Assembly (NCBI RefSeq): GCF_965221945.1
Contig: NZ_OZ244925.1
Coordinates: 1,426,001 to 1,490,000 of the forward strand
DNA from: Poriferisodalis sp965221945
Lineage (GTDB): Bacteria > Actinomycetota > Acidimicrobiia > Acidimicrobiales > Poriferisodalaceae
Direction: 5' to 3'
DNA: 64,000 nucleotides
The notes beneath the pieces were generated by a model. The model was not told the origin of the DNA. It saw nothing but the letters and a program-made list of their open reading frames with translations, and ran no database searches. Below are positions 25,542-34,376 of this stretch, piece by piece. The position numbers and the translations under genes are program-made. The stretch's first letter is position 1. Each line of letters opens with the position of its first letter.

Positions 25542-25987
25542 TCCGCAAAGGGCGTGATTCCTCAGGCGTCGTGGGGGCAGAAGTGCTGCCGTTTGTGGTG
25601 CTCGTCTTCATCGGGGGTGCCTTGGTGCTCGCCCAAGCCTGGGCGGCACTGGATGCGAAGATCGCCGTGATCGCTGGTGCCCGGGAGGCCACGCGGACCT
25701 TCGTCGAGCACCCCGGACCTCGCCCCGCACATGCCATGGACGCGGCGGTCTCCGCAGGTACGCAGGCGATGTCCGGCTACCGGCTCCACGGTGAGGCCTC
25801 CGTCGCGCCGGTCGGTGCAGCCCGGTTGCATCGCTGCGATCGGGTGACGTTCGAAGCGACGCAGGAAGTCCCTCGTATCGCTCTGTTGGGCGGCGGCTGG
25901 TCGCCCCTCACGGTCCGTGCTCGCGCCAGCGAGATTGTGGATCCCTTCCGGCACGGTCTGGGCGGACGGGCACCCTGTGGACAGTGA
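25538..25987 (+). CDS. TadE/TadG-like pilus protein
   Basis: This 149-residue protein starts at a GTG overlapping the previous stop (GTGA). A short basic N-terminus (IRKGRDSSGVVGAEVLP) precedes one TM segment (FVVLVFIGGALVLAQAW) and a soluble domain with REATRTFVEHP. The architecture matches TadE-like pseudopilins. It is the second such gene in the operon. Confidence 0.7.
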   Translation: MIRKGRDSSGVVGAEVLPFVVLVFIGGALVLAQAWAALDAKIAVIAGAREATRTFVEHPGPRPAHAMDAAVSAGTQAMSGYRLHGEASVAPVGAARLHRCDRVTFEATQEVPRIALLGGGWSPLTVRARASEIVDPFRHGLGGRAPCGQ

Positions 25988-26483
25988 CCCCGCCCGGCCA
26001 GTGATCGCTGAACGCAATGAGCCCTCGCCGAAGGTTCCCGGTGACGGCGAGCGAGGCACGGTGCTGCTGCTCGTGCCGACCGGGGTGCTGATCGTGGCAC
26101 TGCTGGCCAGCATCGCCGTCGACAGCGCCGCTGCGTTCTTGGCGCAGCGCGAGGCCCAAGCAGCAGCGTCCTCGCTCGCGAACGATCTGGTCTCGCTCGG
26201 CATCGACGAGGCCTCGCTTCGCCGTCACGGGTCCTACCGGCTCGACGCTTCACGACTTCGGAATCTGAGTCAGTGGGGCCAGCGGATGGCTACCGAGCGG
26301 CTGTCCGCAGTGTTCGAACCCGGCTCTGTCTCGGTCTCGGTCAGCGCGGCAGGTTCGAAGGCCGTGCGGGTGTCGGTCTCGGGCTCGGCACGACGTGTCA
26401 TCGGCTTGATCGGCAATGTGGATGGAAAGTCCAACAGGAACGTTTCTGCCGAGGCCATCGGTCGCGTACGCCTCTCGGGGTGA
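25977..26483 (+). CDS. TadE/TadG-like pilus protein
   Basis: This 168-residue protein has a short N-terminus, ERGTVLLLVPTGVLIVALLA as the TM segment, and a serine/valine-rich tail (SVSVSVSAAGSKAVRVSVSG). I take the GTG at 25977, overlapping the previous gene by 11 bp. It is the third small TM protein after tadC. Together the three probably form the minor pilin set. Confidence 0.65.
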   Translation: MDSDPARPVIAERNEPSPKVPGDGERGTVLLLVPTGVLIVALLASIAVDSAAAFLAQREAQAAASSLANDLVSLGIDEASLRRHGSYRLDASRLRNLSQWGQRMATERLSAVFEPGSVSVSVSAAGSKAVRVSVSGSARRVIGLIGNVDGKSNRNVSAEAIGRVRLSG

Positions 26484-26556
26484 ACGTGCGAGCCGAACCG
26501 CTTGCTTCGGGACAATTCATTTGAACGAGATTCCTGTCTTTTTATAACTTCTGAAT

Positions 26557-28218
26557 GTGCTGAGAAGTCCGACCGTTCGCGACGATGGTTCGGGCAGCGC
26601 AGTCCTGGTCAAGCACGCCATCGGCGCTGAGCGGCCGCGTTTGCGCCACGAGGCCGGAGTGCTCGACGCCGCTCGCATCGAGGGAGTGGTCGAGTCCGTC
26701 GGGTTTGACGAAGTTGATGAGCGATGCGAGCTCCGGCTGCGTTACCTCGAAGCCGCGACGCTTGCCGAGCAGCCGCCCCTGGGTCTGGTCGACCTCTTGG
26801 ATGTCCTCATCGATCTCGGCACGACACTCGTCGAACTGCATGCTCGAGGCATCCGCCACGGTGCACTCAGGGGCGAGCACGTTCTCCTGGCGCGACCCCG
26901 CCGGCCGGTGATCTGTGGCTTCGGGGAAGCGACGGGTCCTGCCGACCACCGTCAGCATCTGCCAGGCGCCGATCTCGCTGCGCTCGCTGTTCTCGGGCAG
27001 GTGGAACTCGCGCGCACGGATCGTTCGGCGTCGGATCCGACAGAGCGCCAGTTCTGCGGTGATGCGCTTATCGCCTGCGGGGATCTCGCTGCTGTGGCGT
27101 CGGCCAGTCCCCACGACAGTGAAGCGTTGATGACGTGGCTCACCCGTCTGCGTCACGTTCACGAAGCAGCCGGACAGGAACATTCGGTGACCACCGAAGG
27201 TTTCGGATCCTCCCAGGCACGTGTTGCGACGTTCGGACACGAACCACATGGCCTGCGCGAACGATTGCGAGCAGATGTCGCAGCCTCGAATCCGTCAGAC
27301 GCTGTCGCTCGCTTGCCTCATCGTGCGGAGCTTCGAGGCTCAACGACGTGGGACCGGCGGCGTGTCGGCGCTTATGCGGCGGCCGCTGCGGCCTTGGCGG
27401 TCGCAGCGTTCATCGGATGGCGAGCGCTCGCGGGTGGCGAACCGGATTTCGAGTCTCCTGGCACGGCACCACTCATCGGCTCCCGAAGCAGCCCCGTGAC
27501 CTCTGCTGCTACATCCGGTGCCCTCTCGCTTGAGCTCGCTGGCGTCTCGGCAGCTGCCGATGACCACGGCCAAGGCTCGACCGCACTGCCCGATGCCACG
27601 ATCACCTCCGAGGAGCCCGCGTCCACGGGAGCGACCTTGCTCTACAGCACGGCAACGGCGTATTGCCCCGAGCGGACCGGCGCCGATCTCGATGTTGGCG
27701 AGGGCAGAGACGGCTCGGCTGAGCCCAGCGAGCCCCCCAGCACACCACCGCAGAGTGAGGGGGCGAGTGCCGATGCGACGGTCGTGCTGTATCACGCCGA
27801 CGTCCGCGGGGATGGCTGCCTGGTACCCGTCCGCATCGCGATGCCCGCCGCACATCGTCGGTCGGCGGCCGTGCGCACTCCGCACGGTGAATGGACGCTC
27901 GGTGCCGATGGTGACCTCGTCGCCGTCGGCGATTGGGACTGCGACGGCCGTTCGACGTTGGCGGTTGTGAAGCCCAGTTCGGGCATCGTCGGCTTCTACG
28001 GTTCGTGGCCCCCGCCGGAACGCCACGTCGTTCCGGCTCGCATTGCTGTTGTGCCTCAACACGCCGACGCTGTGTCGAGGTCGTCGTCGTCGTTCGGCGC
28101 GGCGCACGATCTTTCTTGCGATGCGCTGGTTGTGCACTATGGCGATCTGCACCTGACGTTGTCCCAACGCGAGCCTGCGGCGGATACTGCGCTGGTACTG
28201 AGCGCGCAGTCGCGCTAG
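26557..28218 (+). CDS. Membrane-anchored pseudokinase with extracytoplasmic C-terminal domain
   Basis: The N-terminal 250 residues look like a degraded Ser/Thr kinase. A VAIK-like Lys (SAVLVKHA) and an alpha-C Glu (RHEAGVL) are kept, but the catalytic loop reads HGALRGEHVLL, with Ala in place of the catalytic Asp, and the DFG motif is GFG. One TM segment follows (AYAAAAAALAVAAFIGW, near residue 275). The outer part has a low-complexity Ser/Thr/Pro region, a domain with paired cysteines, and VGDWDCDGRSTLAVV, resembling a VCBS/FG-GAP repeat. It lies 73 bp after the Tad genes on the same strand, so it may scaffold or sense for the pilus; that role is inferred. Confidence 0.65.
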   Translation: MLRSPTVRDDGSGSAVLVKHAIGAERPRLRHEAGVLDAARIEGVVESVGFDEVDERCELRLRYLEAATLAEQPPLGLVDLLDVLIDLGTTLVELHARGIRHGALRGEHVLLARPRRPVICGFGEATGPADHRQHLPGADLAALAVLGQVELARTDRSASDPTERQFCGDALIACGDLAAVASASPHDSEALMTWLTRLRHVHEAAGQEHSVTTEGFGSSQARVATFGHEPHGLRERLRADVAASNPSDAVARLPHRAELRGSTTWDRRRVGAYAAAAAALAVAAFIGWRALAGGEPDFESPGTAPLIGSRSSPVTSAATSGALSLELAGVSAAADDHGQGSTALPDATITSEEPASTGATLLYSTATAYCPERTGADLDVGEGRDGSAEPSEPPSTPPQSEGASADATVVLYHADVRGDGCLVPVRIAMPAAHRRSAAVRTPHGEWTLGADGDLVAVGDWDCDGRSTLAVVKPSSGIVGFYGSWPPPERHVVPARIAVVPQHADAVSRSSSSFGAAHDLSCDALVVHYGDLHLTLSQREPAADTALVLSAQSR

Positions 28219-29330
28219 CGCCGCGACGGCAGCTCCAGACGGATTGCCACCTCGTTTGCGACGAGGCGTCCACGAGCGGTCAGCTTGAGACGACCCTGGC
28301 TGGCGGGCGTGAGCAGGTGCGCGACGTCGTCGGGAACCGCATCGGCGGGGACACCGGCGGAAGTGCGCAGCGCGAGCTGCAGCCCCTCGATGCGGCGTTC
28401 GTCGGAGTCCAACTCCTCGCTGCCGGCGGTGACCGAGGATCCCGTCGAGATCGCCGCGATGAACCGCTCGGGCGTGCGAACGCTCCAGAAGCGGCGGCCG
28501 TCGCGGTGGCTGTGCGCGGCGCAGCCGATGCCCGCGTAGGAGCCCTGTTGCCAATACAGCAGGTTGTGCCGGCATTGCGCGCCGGGCCGAGCCCAGTTGG
28601 AAATCTCATAGATCTCGTAGCCCGCCTGATCCAGCAGCTCGTCGGTAAGCAGGTACTTGTCGGCCATGTCGTCGTCGTCGGGATGTCGGGAAGGATCGTC
28701 TCCGAGTGCTGTGCCGGGTTCGGGGGTCAGCCCGTACACGCTCAGGTGATCTGGCTCGAGCGCAATGGCCTCGACCAGCGTGCGCTTCCAGTCGGACACC
28801 GATTCGGTGAGCGAACCGAAGATCAGGTCCAGACTGAACTGGTCGATGCGCGCATGCCTGACCGCGTCAATCGATGCAGGCACCATCTGCGGATCATGAC
28901 GTCGGCCCAGCGCCTCGAGCACATGGAGAACCATCGACTGCACTCCGAGGCTGACACGGTTCACGCCCATGCCCGCGTACGCCTGCATTTGGTCCACCGT
29001 GACCAAGTCCGGATTGCACTCGACCGTTACCTCCGCGTCCTCGGTCAGCGGTAACTCCTCCAGCACGTCGGCAAGCAGCGAAGGCTCCACCAGATTCGGC
29101 GTGCCGCCGCCAAAGAACACCGATGTCACCGGCGGAAGATCCCCCGCCAGTTCCTGGGCCTGACGGCGGCAGCTCGCCATGTAGTCAACGATGAGATGGC
29201 TGCGATCCGTCCACGTCGCAAATGCGCAGTAATCGCAGCGGTGCGTGCAAAACGGAATATGGCAGTACACGCCGAATTCGCGGGAGGTCACCAACGGTGT
29301 GCCCGTCGTGCGCCGGGTCGCGCCGGTCAC
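28215..29330 (-). CDS. hemW: Radical SAM haem chaperone HemW (oxygen-independent coproporphyrinogen III oxidase-like)
   Basis: This 371-residue radical SAM protein has the cluster motif CHIPFCTHRCDYC, the SAM-binding FFGGGTPNLV, and the HemW/HemN region SVYGLTPEPGTALG. HemW proteins bind haem and are usually misannotated as HemN. The lack of an extra N-terminal Cys and the gene neighbourhood (beside dnaJ and hrcA) favour HemW. The start GTG at 29330 is used; an internal GTG (VTSREFGVYC) is also possible. The stop overlaps the convergent pseudokinase gene by 4 bp. Confidence 0.88.
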   Translation of the reverse strand: MTGATRRTTGTPLVTSREFGVYCHIPFCTHRCDYCAFATWTDRSHLIVDYMASCRRQAQELAGDLPPVTSVFFGGGTPNLVEPSLLADVLEELPLTEDAEVTVECNPDLVTVDQMQAYAGMGVNRVSLGVQSMVLHVLEALGRRHDPQMVPASIDAVRHARIDQFSLDLIFGSLTESVSDWKRTLVEAIALEPDHLSVYGLTPEPGTALGDDPSRHPDDDDMADKYLLTDELLDQAGYEIYEISNWARPGAQCRHNLLYWQQGSYAGIGCAAHSHRDGRRFWSVRTPERFIAAISTGSSVTAGSEELDSDERRIEGLQLALRTSAGVPADAVPDDVAHLLTPASQGRLKLTARGRLVANEVAIRLELPSRR

Positions 29331-29354
29331 ACGACGCCCCTCACGTGACGCTCC

Positions 29355-29675
29355 TCACAGGACAGCTTCCGGGGGGAAGCCGGGCGATGTCTCGGGCCGG
29401 ACAGCCTCGCCGCTGCCGGGCTGCTCGCTACCGGTGGGACCGAGCCGCTCCTGCGGCAGCAAAGCACCGGGACGCACGCCATAGATCTCCGCCAGCCGCA
29501 GCAGGCGGTGTACTTGCACACCGCGCTCGCCGCGCTCGTACGCGCCGAGCGCCGAGATCCGGAACTCGCCGCCGGATGCCGCCTGCACCTCGCTCAACGA
29601 GAGCCCTCGCTGACGGCGCACGACGCGCAGGCGCTCCCCCACCAGCGCATCAACGTGCCGGCGGTCACGGGTCAT
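29355..29675 (-). CDS. BldD-like helix-turn-helix regulator
   Basis: This 106-residue XRE-family protein has an N-terminal HTH (LVGERLRVVRRQRGLSLSEV, QAASGGEFRISALGAYERG) followed by HRLLRLAEIYGVRPGALLP. The ISALGAYERGERGVQVHRL pattern is typical of actinobacterial BldD-type regulators. The ATG at 29675 starts right after the dnaJ stop (29677), and hemW follows 24 bp later, so it probably belongs to the hrcA-dnaJ-hemW operon. Confidence 0.8.
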   Translation of the reverse strand: MTRDRRHVDALVGERLRVVRRQRGLSLSEVQAASGGEFRISALGAYERGERGVQVHRLLRLAEIYGVRPGALLPQERLGPTGSEQPGSGEAVRPETSPGFPPEAVL

Positions 29676-29676
29676 C

Positions 29677-30942
29677 TCAACGCTTGTTGCGCCGCTGGCG
29701 CTGCCGCCGGGCCTCAGCACCACCGCGAGACTTGGATCGCTCAGCCCGAGCGTCGGGTCGAGCTGCGGTTCGTGGCGACGCATCGGAAGGCGAACCAGCG
29801 TCCCCGCGAATCCTGGATTGCCCAGCCCGAGCCGCGTCAGCGGTGGCCCCTGCGCTCTCGGGGTCGGTGTTGCCGTTCACGGGCTCACCGCGCCCCGCAG
29901 CAACTTCTCGCAGCATCGCCGCCTCGGACTTCGAGAGCCTCTTCGGGATGTCCACCCGCACCACCACGTGCAGGTCACCCCGTCCGCGCCCGTTCGCTCG
30001 GGGCACGCCGAGTCCGCTCAACCGGATGGTGTCGTTCGGCTGCGTGCCCGCCGCTACAGCAAGTTCCTGCGGCCCGTCCAGCGTGTCGAACGACAGCGTC
30101 GCACCCAGCGCTGCCTGCAGCATCGTCACCGGCAACTCCGCCACCAGGCTGTCGCCTTGTCGCACGAAGACATCGGACTCGGACACACGCAGGTGCACAT
30201 AGAGGTCGCCTGCGGGTCCCCCGCGAGGTCCGACGGACCCTCGACCATTCAAGCGAAGCGTGGCGCCAGAATCGACGCCGGGCGGCACACGCACAACGAG
30301 CGAGACGTGTTCTGCGCAACGCCCTTCGCCCCGGCACGACCGGCACGGCTCGGCAATCTCCTCACCGATCCCACGGCATCGAGCACAGGGCGCAGTGGTC
30401 ACCATCTGGCCCAGGAAACTCTGGCGCACCTGGCGCACCTGGCCAATGCCCTCGCAGATGCTGCAGACGGTCGGCGAGGTGCCCTCTGCGGCGCCCGAGC
30501 CATCACAGCCCGCGCAAGCCACCAACGTCCGTACCTCGATCGGTCGGTCAGTGCCGAAGACGGCCTCGGCAAAATCCAGATCCACGACCGTCTCATGGTC
30601 GTCACCGCGCGGCGGGCCCGCCGGCCGGCGTGATCGGCCGCTGCGGAACGGGTTCCCTCCGAAGAAGGACTCGAAGATGTCGCTGAGGTCGAAATCGAAC
30701 GCGGGTCCGCCCATCCCGCCCCGCAAGCCCTCATGTCCGAAGCGGTCGTATCGGGCCCGCGCCTCCGGATCCGACAGCACGGCGTATGCCTCGCTGATCT
30801 CCTTGAAGCGGGCCTCAGCCCCGTCGTCGCCGCGATTCGCATCAGGGTGATGCTCACGAGCTTTGGCCCGATATGCACGCTTGAGATCGTTCTCGGTGAC
30901 GTCGCGGCTCACACCGAGCAACTCGTAATAGTCCGCAGGCAT
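29677..30942 (-). CDS. dnaJ: Chaperone DnaJ
   Basis: DnaJ is the co-chaperone that delivers substrates to DnaK and stimulates its ATPase. The 421-residue protein has the J-domain (DYYELLGVSRDVTENDLKRA, HPD in REHHPDANRG), a Gly/Phe-rich linker (GGMGGPAFDFDLSD), and four zinc-finger repeats: CAGCDGSG, CSICEGIG, CARCRGIG and CRSCRGEG. The C-terminus has an extra basic, low-complexity tail of about 60 residues, longer than usual. The ATG at 30942 is the family start (MPADYYELLG), 11 bp after the hrcA stop. Confidence 0.95.
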   Translation of the reverse strand: MPADYYELLGVSRDVTENDLKRAYRAKAREHHPDANRGDDGAEARFKEISEAYAVLSDPEARARYDRFGHEGLRGGMGGPAFDFDLSDIFESFFGGNPFRSGRSRRPAGPPRGDDHETVVDLDFAEAVFGTDRPIEVRTLVACAGCDGSGAAEGTSPTVCSICEGIGQVRQVRQSFLGQMVTTAPCARCRGIGEEIAEPCRSCRGEGRCAEHVSLVVRVPPGVDSGATLRLNGRGSVGPRGGPAGDLYVHLRVSESDVFVRQGDSLVAELPVTMLQAALGATLSFDTLDGPQELAVAAGTQPNDTIRLSGLGVPRANGRGRGDLHVVVRVDIPKRLSKSEAAMLREVAAGRGEPVNGNTDPESAGATADAARAGQSRIRGDAGSPSDASPRTAARPDARAERSKSRGGAEARRQRQRRNKR

Positions 30943-30953
30943 CTGTGGTGGGC

Positions 30954-32009
30954 CTATTCCTGGGCCGATCGCGACAAGTCCGCCGGCATATGTGCGCCGT
31001 CGCCGTCTCCAAGCGAGGCCGACAGCCTCCGGCTCACCGTATGCACCGCTGCAAGCGCCTTCGAGTAGTCCATCCGTGTCGGGCCGAGCAGGCCGACGCT
31101 GCCGACTGTTCGGCCATCTACCTCGTAGGGCGCAACCACCACCGAGCATTCCGCCAGTGGCTTCATGCCAGTCTCCGATCCGATGGCCACACTGAGACCG
31201 CGATCCACCAGGCTTCGCAGCAGCGTCACGACCATCAGTTGCTCTTCCAGCACCGACAAGACTGAACGCAGCGATGACACGGCTTCGAACTGCTCGGTGA
31301 TCTTGGCCGTGCCACCCACGTAGAGCTCGCTCGGATGCGGTTCGTCGGCAGCCAGGGCGGACAGGGCCGCGGCCGCCAGTGCATCGGTTGCCGCATCTCC
31401 GGTCTCGCGAACCAGCGGCGGCTGCGTACGAGTCCTTCCCACAAGCGCTGCGGCCAAGACCGCAGAGGCTGCACCTGCAGAAGGCCCCTGGGCCGCCGCC
31501 TCCAAGTCCGGGTTGCTGTACACGTCGACGTAGGTCCGCTCCACGACGCCCGACGACATCACCAACACCACAAGCAATCGGCCGCCGCCGAGATCCACCA
31601 GCTGGGCCGATCGGATGCTGTCGCGGTCGTGGCTGGGTGCGACGACCATCGCTGCATACTCGGTCAGGTCAGACAAGAGCCGGCTGGTGTCGGCGAGCAG
31701 CTCCTCAATCTGTCCTTGGGCATGGGCGAAGAACGCACCTACCTGCCGGACGCCTGTGCTGTCCAGGGAACCGGGTCCGAGGCCGTCCACGAAGTACCGG
31801 TAGCCCGCCTCAGTCGGCACACGGCCGGCACTGGTGTGCGGCTGCATCAGGTAGCCGCCAGATTCGAGCGCGGCGAGGTCGTTTCGCACAGTCGCGGGTG
31901 ACACATCGAGGCGAGTCATCTCGAGCACCGCTGCGGAGCCGACTGGCTGCGCGCTCTCGATGAAGTTCTCGACCACCGCTCGCAGCACCGTGGCTCTGCG
32001 CTCGTCCAT
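30954..32009 (-). CDS. hrcA: Heat-shock repressor HrcA
   Basis: HrcA represses groE/dnaK heat-shock genes at CIRCE sites. The 351-residue protein shows the N-terminal winged HTH (LDVSPATVRNDLAALESGGY, then LMQPHTSAGRVPT) and the C-terminal GAF-like domain with MKPLAECSVVVAPYEVDG and VGLLGPTRMDYSKA. No CIRCE palindrome was seen in the 111 bp upstream. ATG 32009 or the preceding GTG 32012 may start it, with GGAGGAG just upstream. It opens the operon hrcA-dnaJ-HTH-hemW. Confidence 0.95.
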   Translation of the reverse strand: MDERRATVLRAVVENFIESAQPVGSAAVLEMTRLDVSPATVRNDLAALESGGYLMQPHTSAGRVPTEAGYRYFVDGLGPGSLDSTGVRQVGAFFAHAQGQIEELLADTSRLLSDLTEYAAMVVAPSHDRDSIRSAQLVDLGGGRLLVVLVMSSGVVERTYVDVYSNPDLEAAAQGPSAGAASAVLAAALVGRTRTQPPLVRETGDAATDALAAAALSALAADEPHPSELYVGGTAKITEQFEAVSSLRSVLSVLEEQLMVVTLLRSLVDRGLSVAIGSETGMKPLAECSVVVAPYEVDGRTVGSVGLLGPTRMDYSKALAAVHTVSRRLSASLGDGDGAHMPADLSRSAQE

Positions 32010-32123
32010 CACTCCTCCGCGGCCCCAGCCGCAAGCCTGTCACCGTGGGGTGACGGCGATGATGTCGATGCTACCGACACCCATTCCGGCCAACAGGGGG
32101 ACTAGCTGCGCGGGCGCGACCAC

Positions 32124-33962
32124 TCAGGGGTCGAGGCGCAACGCCGAGACGAAGGCCTCGTTGGGCACCTCGACGCGCCCGATGGCCTTCATCCGCTTCT
32201 TGCCTTCCTTCTGCCGCTCGAGCAGCTTGCGCTTGCGGGTGATGTCGCCGCCGTAGCACTTCGACAGCACGTCCTTGCGCTTCGCCTTGACCGTCTCGCG
32301 GGCGATGATCCGCCCGCCTATGGCGGCTTGGATCGGAACGTCGAACAGCTGACGCGGGATGAGTTCGGCGAGCTTCGCGGCAATGGCCTTGCCGTAGGGA
32401 TACGCGCCATCACGGTGACGGATGGCAGAGAATGCATCCACTGGTTCGCCGTTGAGCAGGATGTCGACGCGCACGAGGCGCTCAGACCGGTAACCCGCGT
32501 GGTCGTAGTCGAGGCTCGCGTACCCCTGGGTACGGCTCTTGAGCTGGTCGAAGAAGTCAGTCACAACCTCCGCCAGCGGCAGCTGGTAGCGCAGCTCGAC
32601 GCGTTCGGGCGACAGGTAGTCCATGGAGGTCATCGAGCCCCGACGCGACTGGCACAGGTCCATGACCGCGCCCGTGTAGGCAGTCGGCGTCAGCACGGAC
32701 ACGTTCAGCATGGGCTCGGCGATTTCGGCAATCTGAGCCGCGGATGGCAGGTCGGAAGGATTGTCGACCTCCAGCTCGCGATCGTCGTCGGTGTGCACCC
32801 GGTAGGCCACCGACGGCGCTGTGGCGATGAGAGACAGTCCGAATTCGCGCTCGAGCCGCTCGCGGACAATCTCCATGTGCAGCAGACCCAAGAAGCCGCA
32901 GCGGAACCCGAATCCCAGCGCACCTGAAGTCTCGGGCTCGAAAGTCACGGAGGCGTCATTGAGCCTCAGCTTCGCCAGCGCCTCTCCCAGATCGGTGTAC
33001 TCGTCGCCGTCGACGGGGAACAGCCCGCAGAACACCATCGGCTTCGGGTCGTCGTAGCCGGCCAGCGGTGCATCAGCCGGTGCGCCAGCAGAGGTGACGG
33101 TCTCGCCGGAGCGGGCCTCAGCCACGTCCTTGATGCCCGCGATGAGGTACCCGACCTCGCCGGGTCCCAATTCGTCTGTCGGTGTCACCGCGGGCAGGCG
33201 CAGTCCGATTTCCTCGCACAGGTGCAGCCCACCGGCATGCATGAACCGCAGCCGATCGCCAGTGCACAGCCGACCATTCATCACGCGCAGCGAGGACACC
33301 ACGCCTCGGTACTGGTCGAAGTGGGAATCGAAGATCAGCGCCTGAAGCGGAGCTTGCGGATCGCCGCCGGGCGGGGGGATGCGCTCCACAATTGCGTCGA
33401 GCAGCGCTGCGACGCCCTCGCCGGTCTTGGCCGAGATCGCCAGCACCTCGCTCGCGTCAATGCCCAGCACGCGTTCGATTTCCGACGCGTACAGATCCGG
33501 ATCGGCCGCGGGGAGGTCGATCTTGTTGAGCACCGGCACGATGGTGAGATCTGACTCGAGAGCCAGGTAGCAGTTCGCCAACGTCTGCGCCTCGATGCCC
33601 TGTGCGGCATCGACAAGCAGCACCACGCCTTCACAGGCCGCCAGCGAGCGGCTGACTTCGTACCCGAAGTCCACATGCCCAGGTGTGTCGATGAGGTGCA
33701 GCGTGTGCCCCTGCCAGCTCACCCGCACGTTCTGGGCCTTGATGGTGATGCCGCGCTCCCGTTCGAGCTCCATGGAATCGAGGTACTGGGCGCGCATCGA
33801 GCGCTCCTCCACAGCGTCTGTCAATTCCAGGATCCGGTCCGACAGTGTGGACTTCCCGTGATCGATGTGGGCGATGATCGAGAAGTTGCGGATCGAACCG
33901 GGTCCGACACGGTCAGACCCACGGTCAGACCCATCAGCAGACGCAGGAGGCACGTGGGGCAT
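32124..33962 (-). CDS. lepA: Elongation factor 4 (LepA)
   Basis: This is a ribosome-associated GTPase that acts in initiation or back-translocation of stalled ribosomes. The 612-residue protein has G1 AHIDHGKST, G3 DTPGHVDF, G4 NKIDLPAAD, and the LepA C-terminal region with KRKDVLSKCYGGDITRKRK. The ATG at 33962 gives the conserved length; a GTG 12 bp upstream is possible. It is divergent from rpsT, with 134 bp between them. Confidence 0.97.
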   Translation of the reverse strand: MPHVPPASADGSDRGSDRVGPGSIRNFSIIAHIDHGKSTLSDRILELTDAVEERSMRAQYLDSMELERERGITIKAQNVRVSWQGHTLHLIDTPGHVDFGYEVSRSLAACEGVVLLVDAAQGIEAQTLANCYLALESDLTIVPVLNKIDLPAADPDLYASEIERVLGIDASEVLAISAKTGEGVAALLDAIVERIPPPGGDPQAPLQALIFDSHFDQYRGVVSSLRVMNGRLCTGDRLRFMHAGGLHLCEEIGLRLPAVTPTDELGPGEVGYLIAGIKDVAEARSGETVTSAGAPADAPLAGYDDPKPMVFCGLFPVDGDEYTDLGEALAKLRLNDASVTFEPETSGALGFGFRCGFLGLLHMEIVRERLEREFGLSLIATAPSVAYRVHTDDDRELEVDNPSDLPSAAQIAEIAEPMLNVSVLTPTAYTGAVMDLCQSRRGSMTSMDYLSPERVELRYQLPLAEVVTDFFDQLKSRTQGYASLDYDHAGYRSERLVRVDILLNGEPVDAFSAIRHRDGAYPYGKAIAAKLAELIPRQLFDVPIQAAIGGRIIARETVKAKRKDVLSKCYGGDITRKRKLLERQKEGKKRMKAIGRVEVPNEAFVSALRLDP

Positions 33963-34054
33963 CGCAGGCCGCACGGTACCCTGCGAGGCCGGTTTCGGGA
34001 CAATCCGTGGCTACTCGCCTCAGGACCCGAATACACCCAACCGACTCCCGGCGG

Positions 34055-34102
34055 GCACGCCTTCGTGGCCGCCACCGAGACAGAGAGCACGCCTTCGTGG
34101 CC
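34055..34102. repeat. 16-bp direct repeat covering the rpsT start
   Basis: GCACGCCTTCGTGGCC occurs at 34055-34070 and again at 34087-34102, 32 bp apart. The second copy contains the rpsT start codon (GTG 34097), so the initiation context has been duplicated upstream, including an in-frame-looking decoy GTGGCC. Confidence 0.6.
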
Positions 34103-34360
34103 AACATCAAGAGCCAGATCAAGCGCAACCGCCAGAACGAGACGCGCCGGGTGCGGAATCGAGCCGTTCGCTCAGAATTGCGGACTCGCGAGAAGGCAGT
34201 CATCGCTGCTGCGGAAGCCGGTGAACCCACCGATGAGCTGATGCGCGCCGTCCAGAAGCGTCTCGACATGGCGGCCGCCAAGGGCGTCATCCACCCCAAT
34301 GAGGCAGGTCGGCGCAAGTCCCGTCTCGTGGCCCGTTCAACGCAGGCCAACGAGGCCTAA
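34097..34360 (+). CDS. rpsT: 30S ribosomal protein S20
   Basis: S20 binds 16S rRNA early in 30S assembly. The 87-residue basic protein starts VANIKSQIKRNRQNETRRV (GTG, read as Met) and contains LMRAVQKRLDMAAAKGVIH and the ending RKSRLVARST, as in bacterial S20. A longer frame upstream to 34007 is not conserved. It ends 16 bp before the convergent holA stop. Confidence 0.93.
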   Translation: MANIKSQIKRNRQNETRRVRNRAVRSELRTREKAVIAAAEAGEPTDELMRAVQKRLDMAAAKGVIHPNEAGRRKSRLVARSTQANEA

Positions 34361-34376
34361 ACCGCCGCGCTAGCGA

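Noticed and set aside
32010..32123. CIRCE element upstream of hrcA
   Set aside because: No TTAGCACTC-N9-GAGTGCTAA-like palindrome could be found in the gap.
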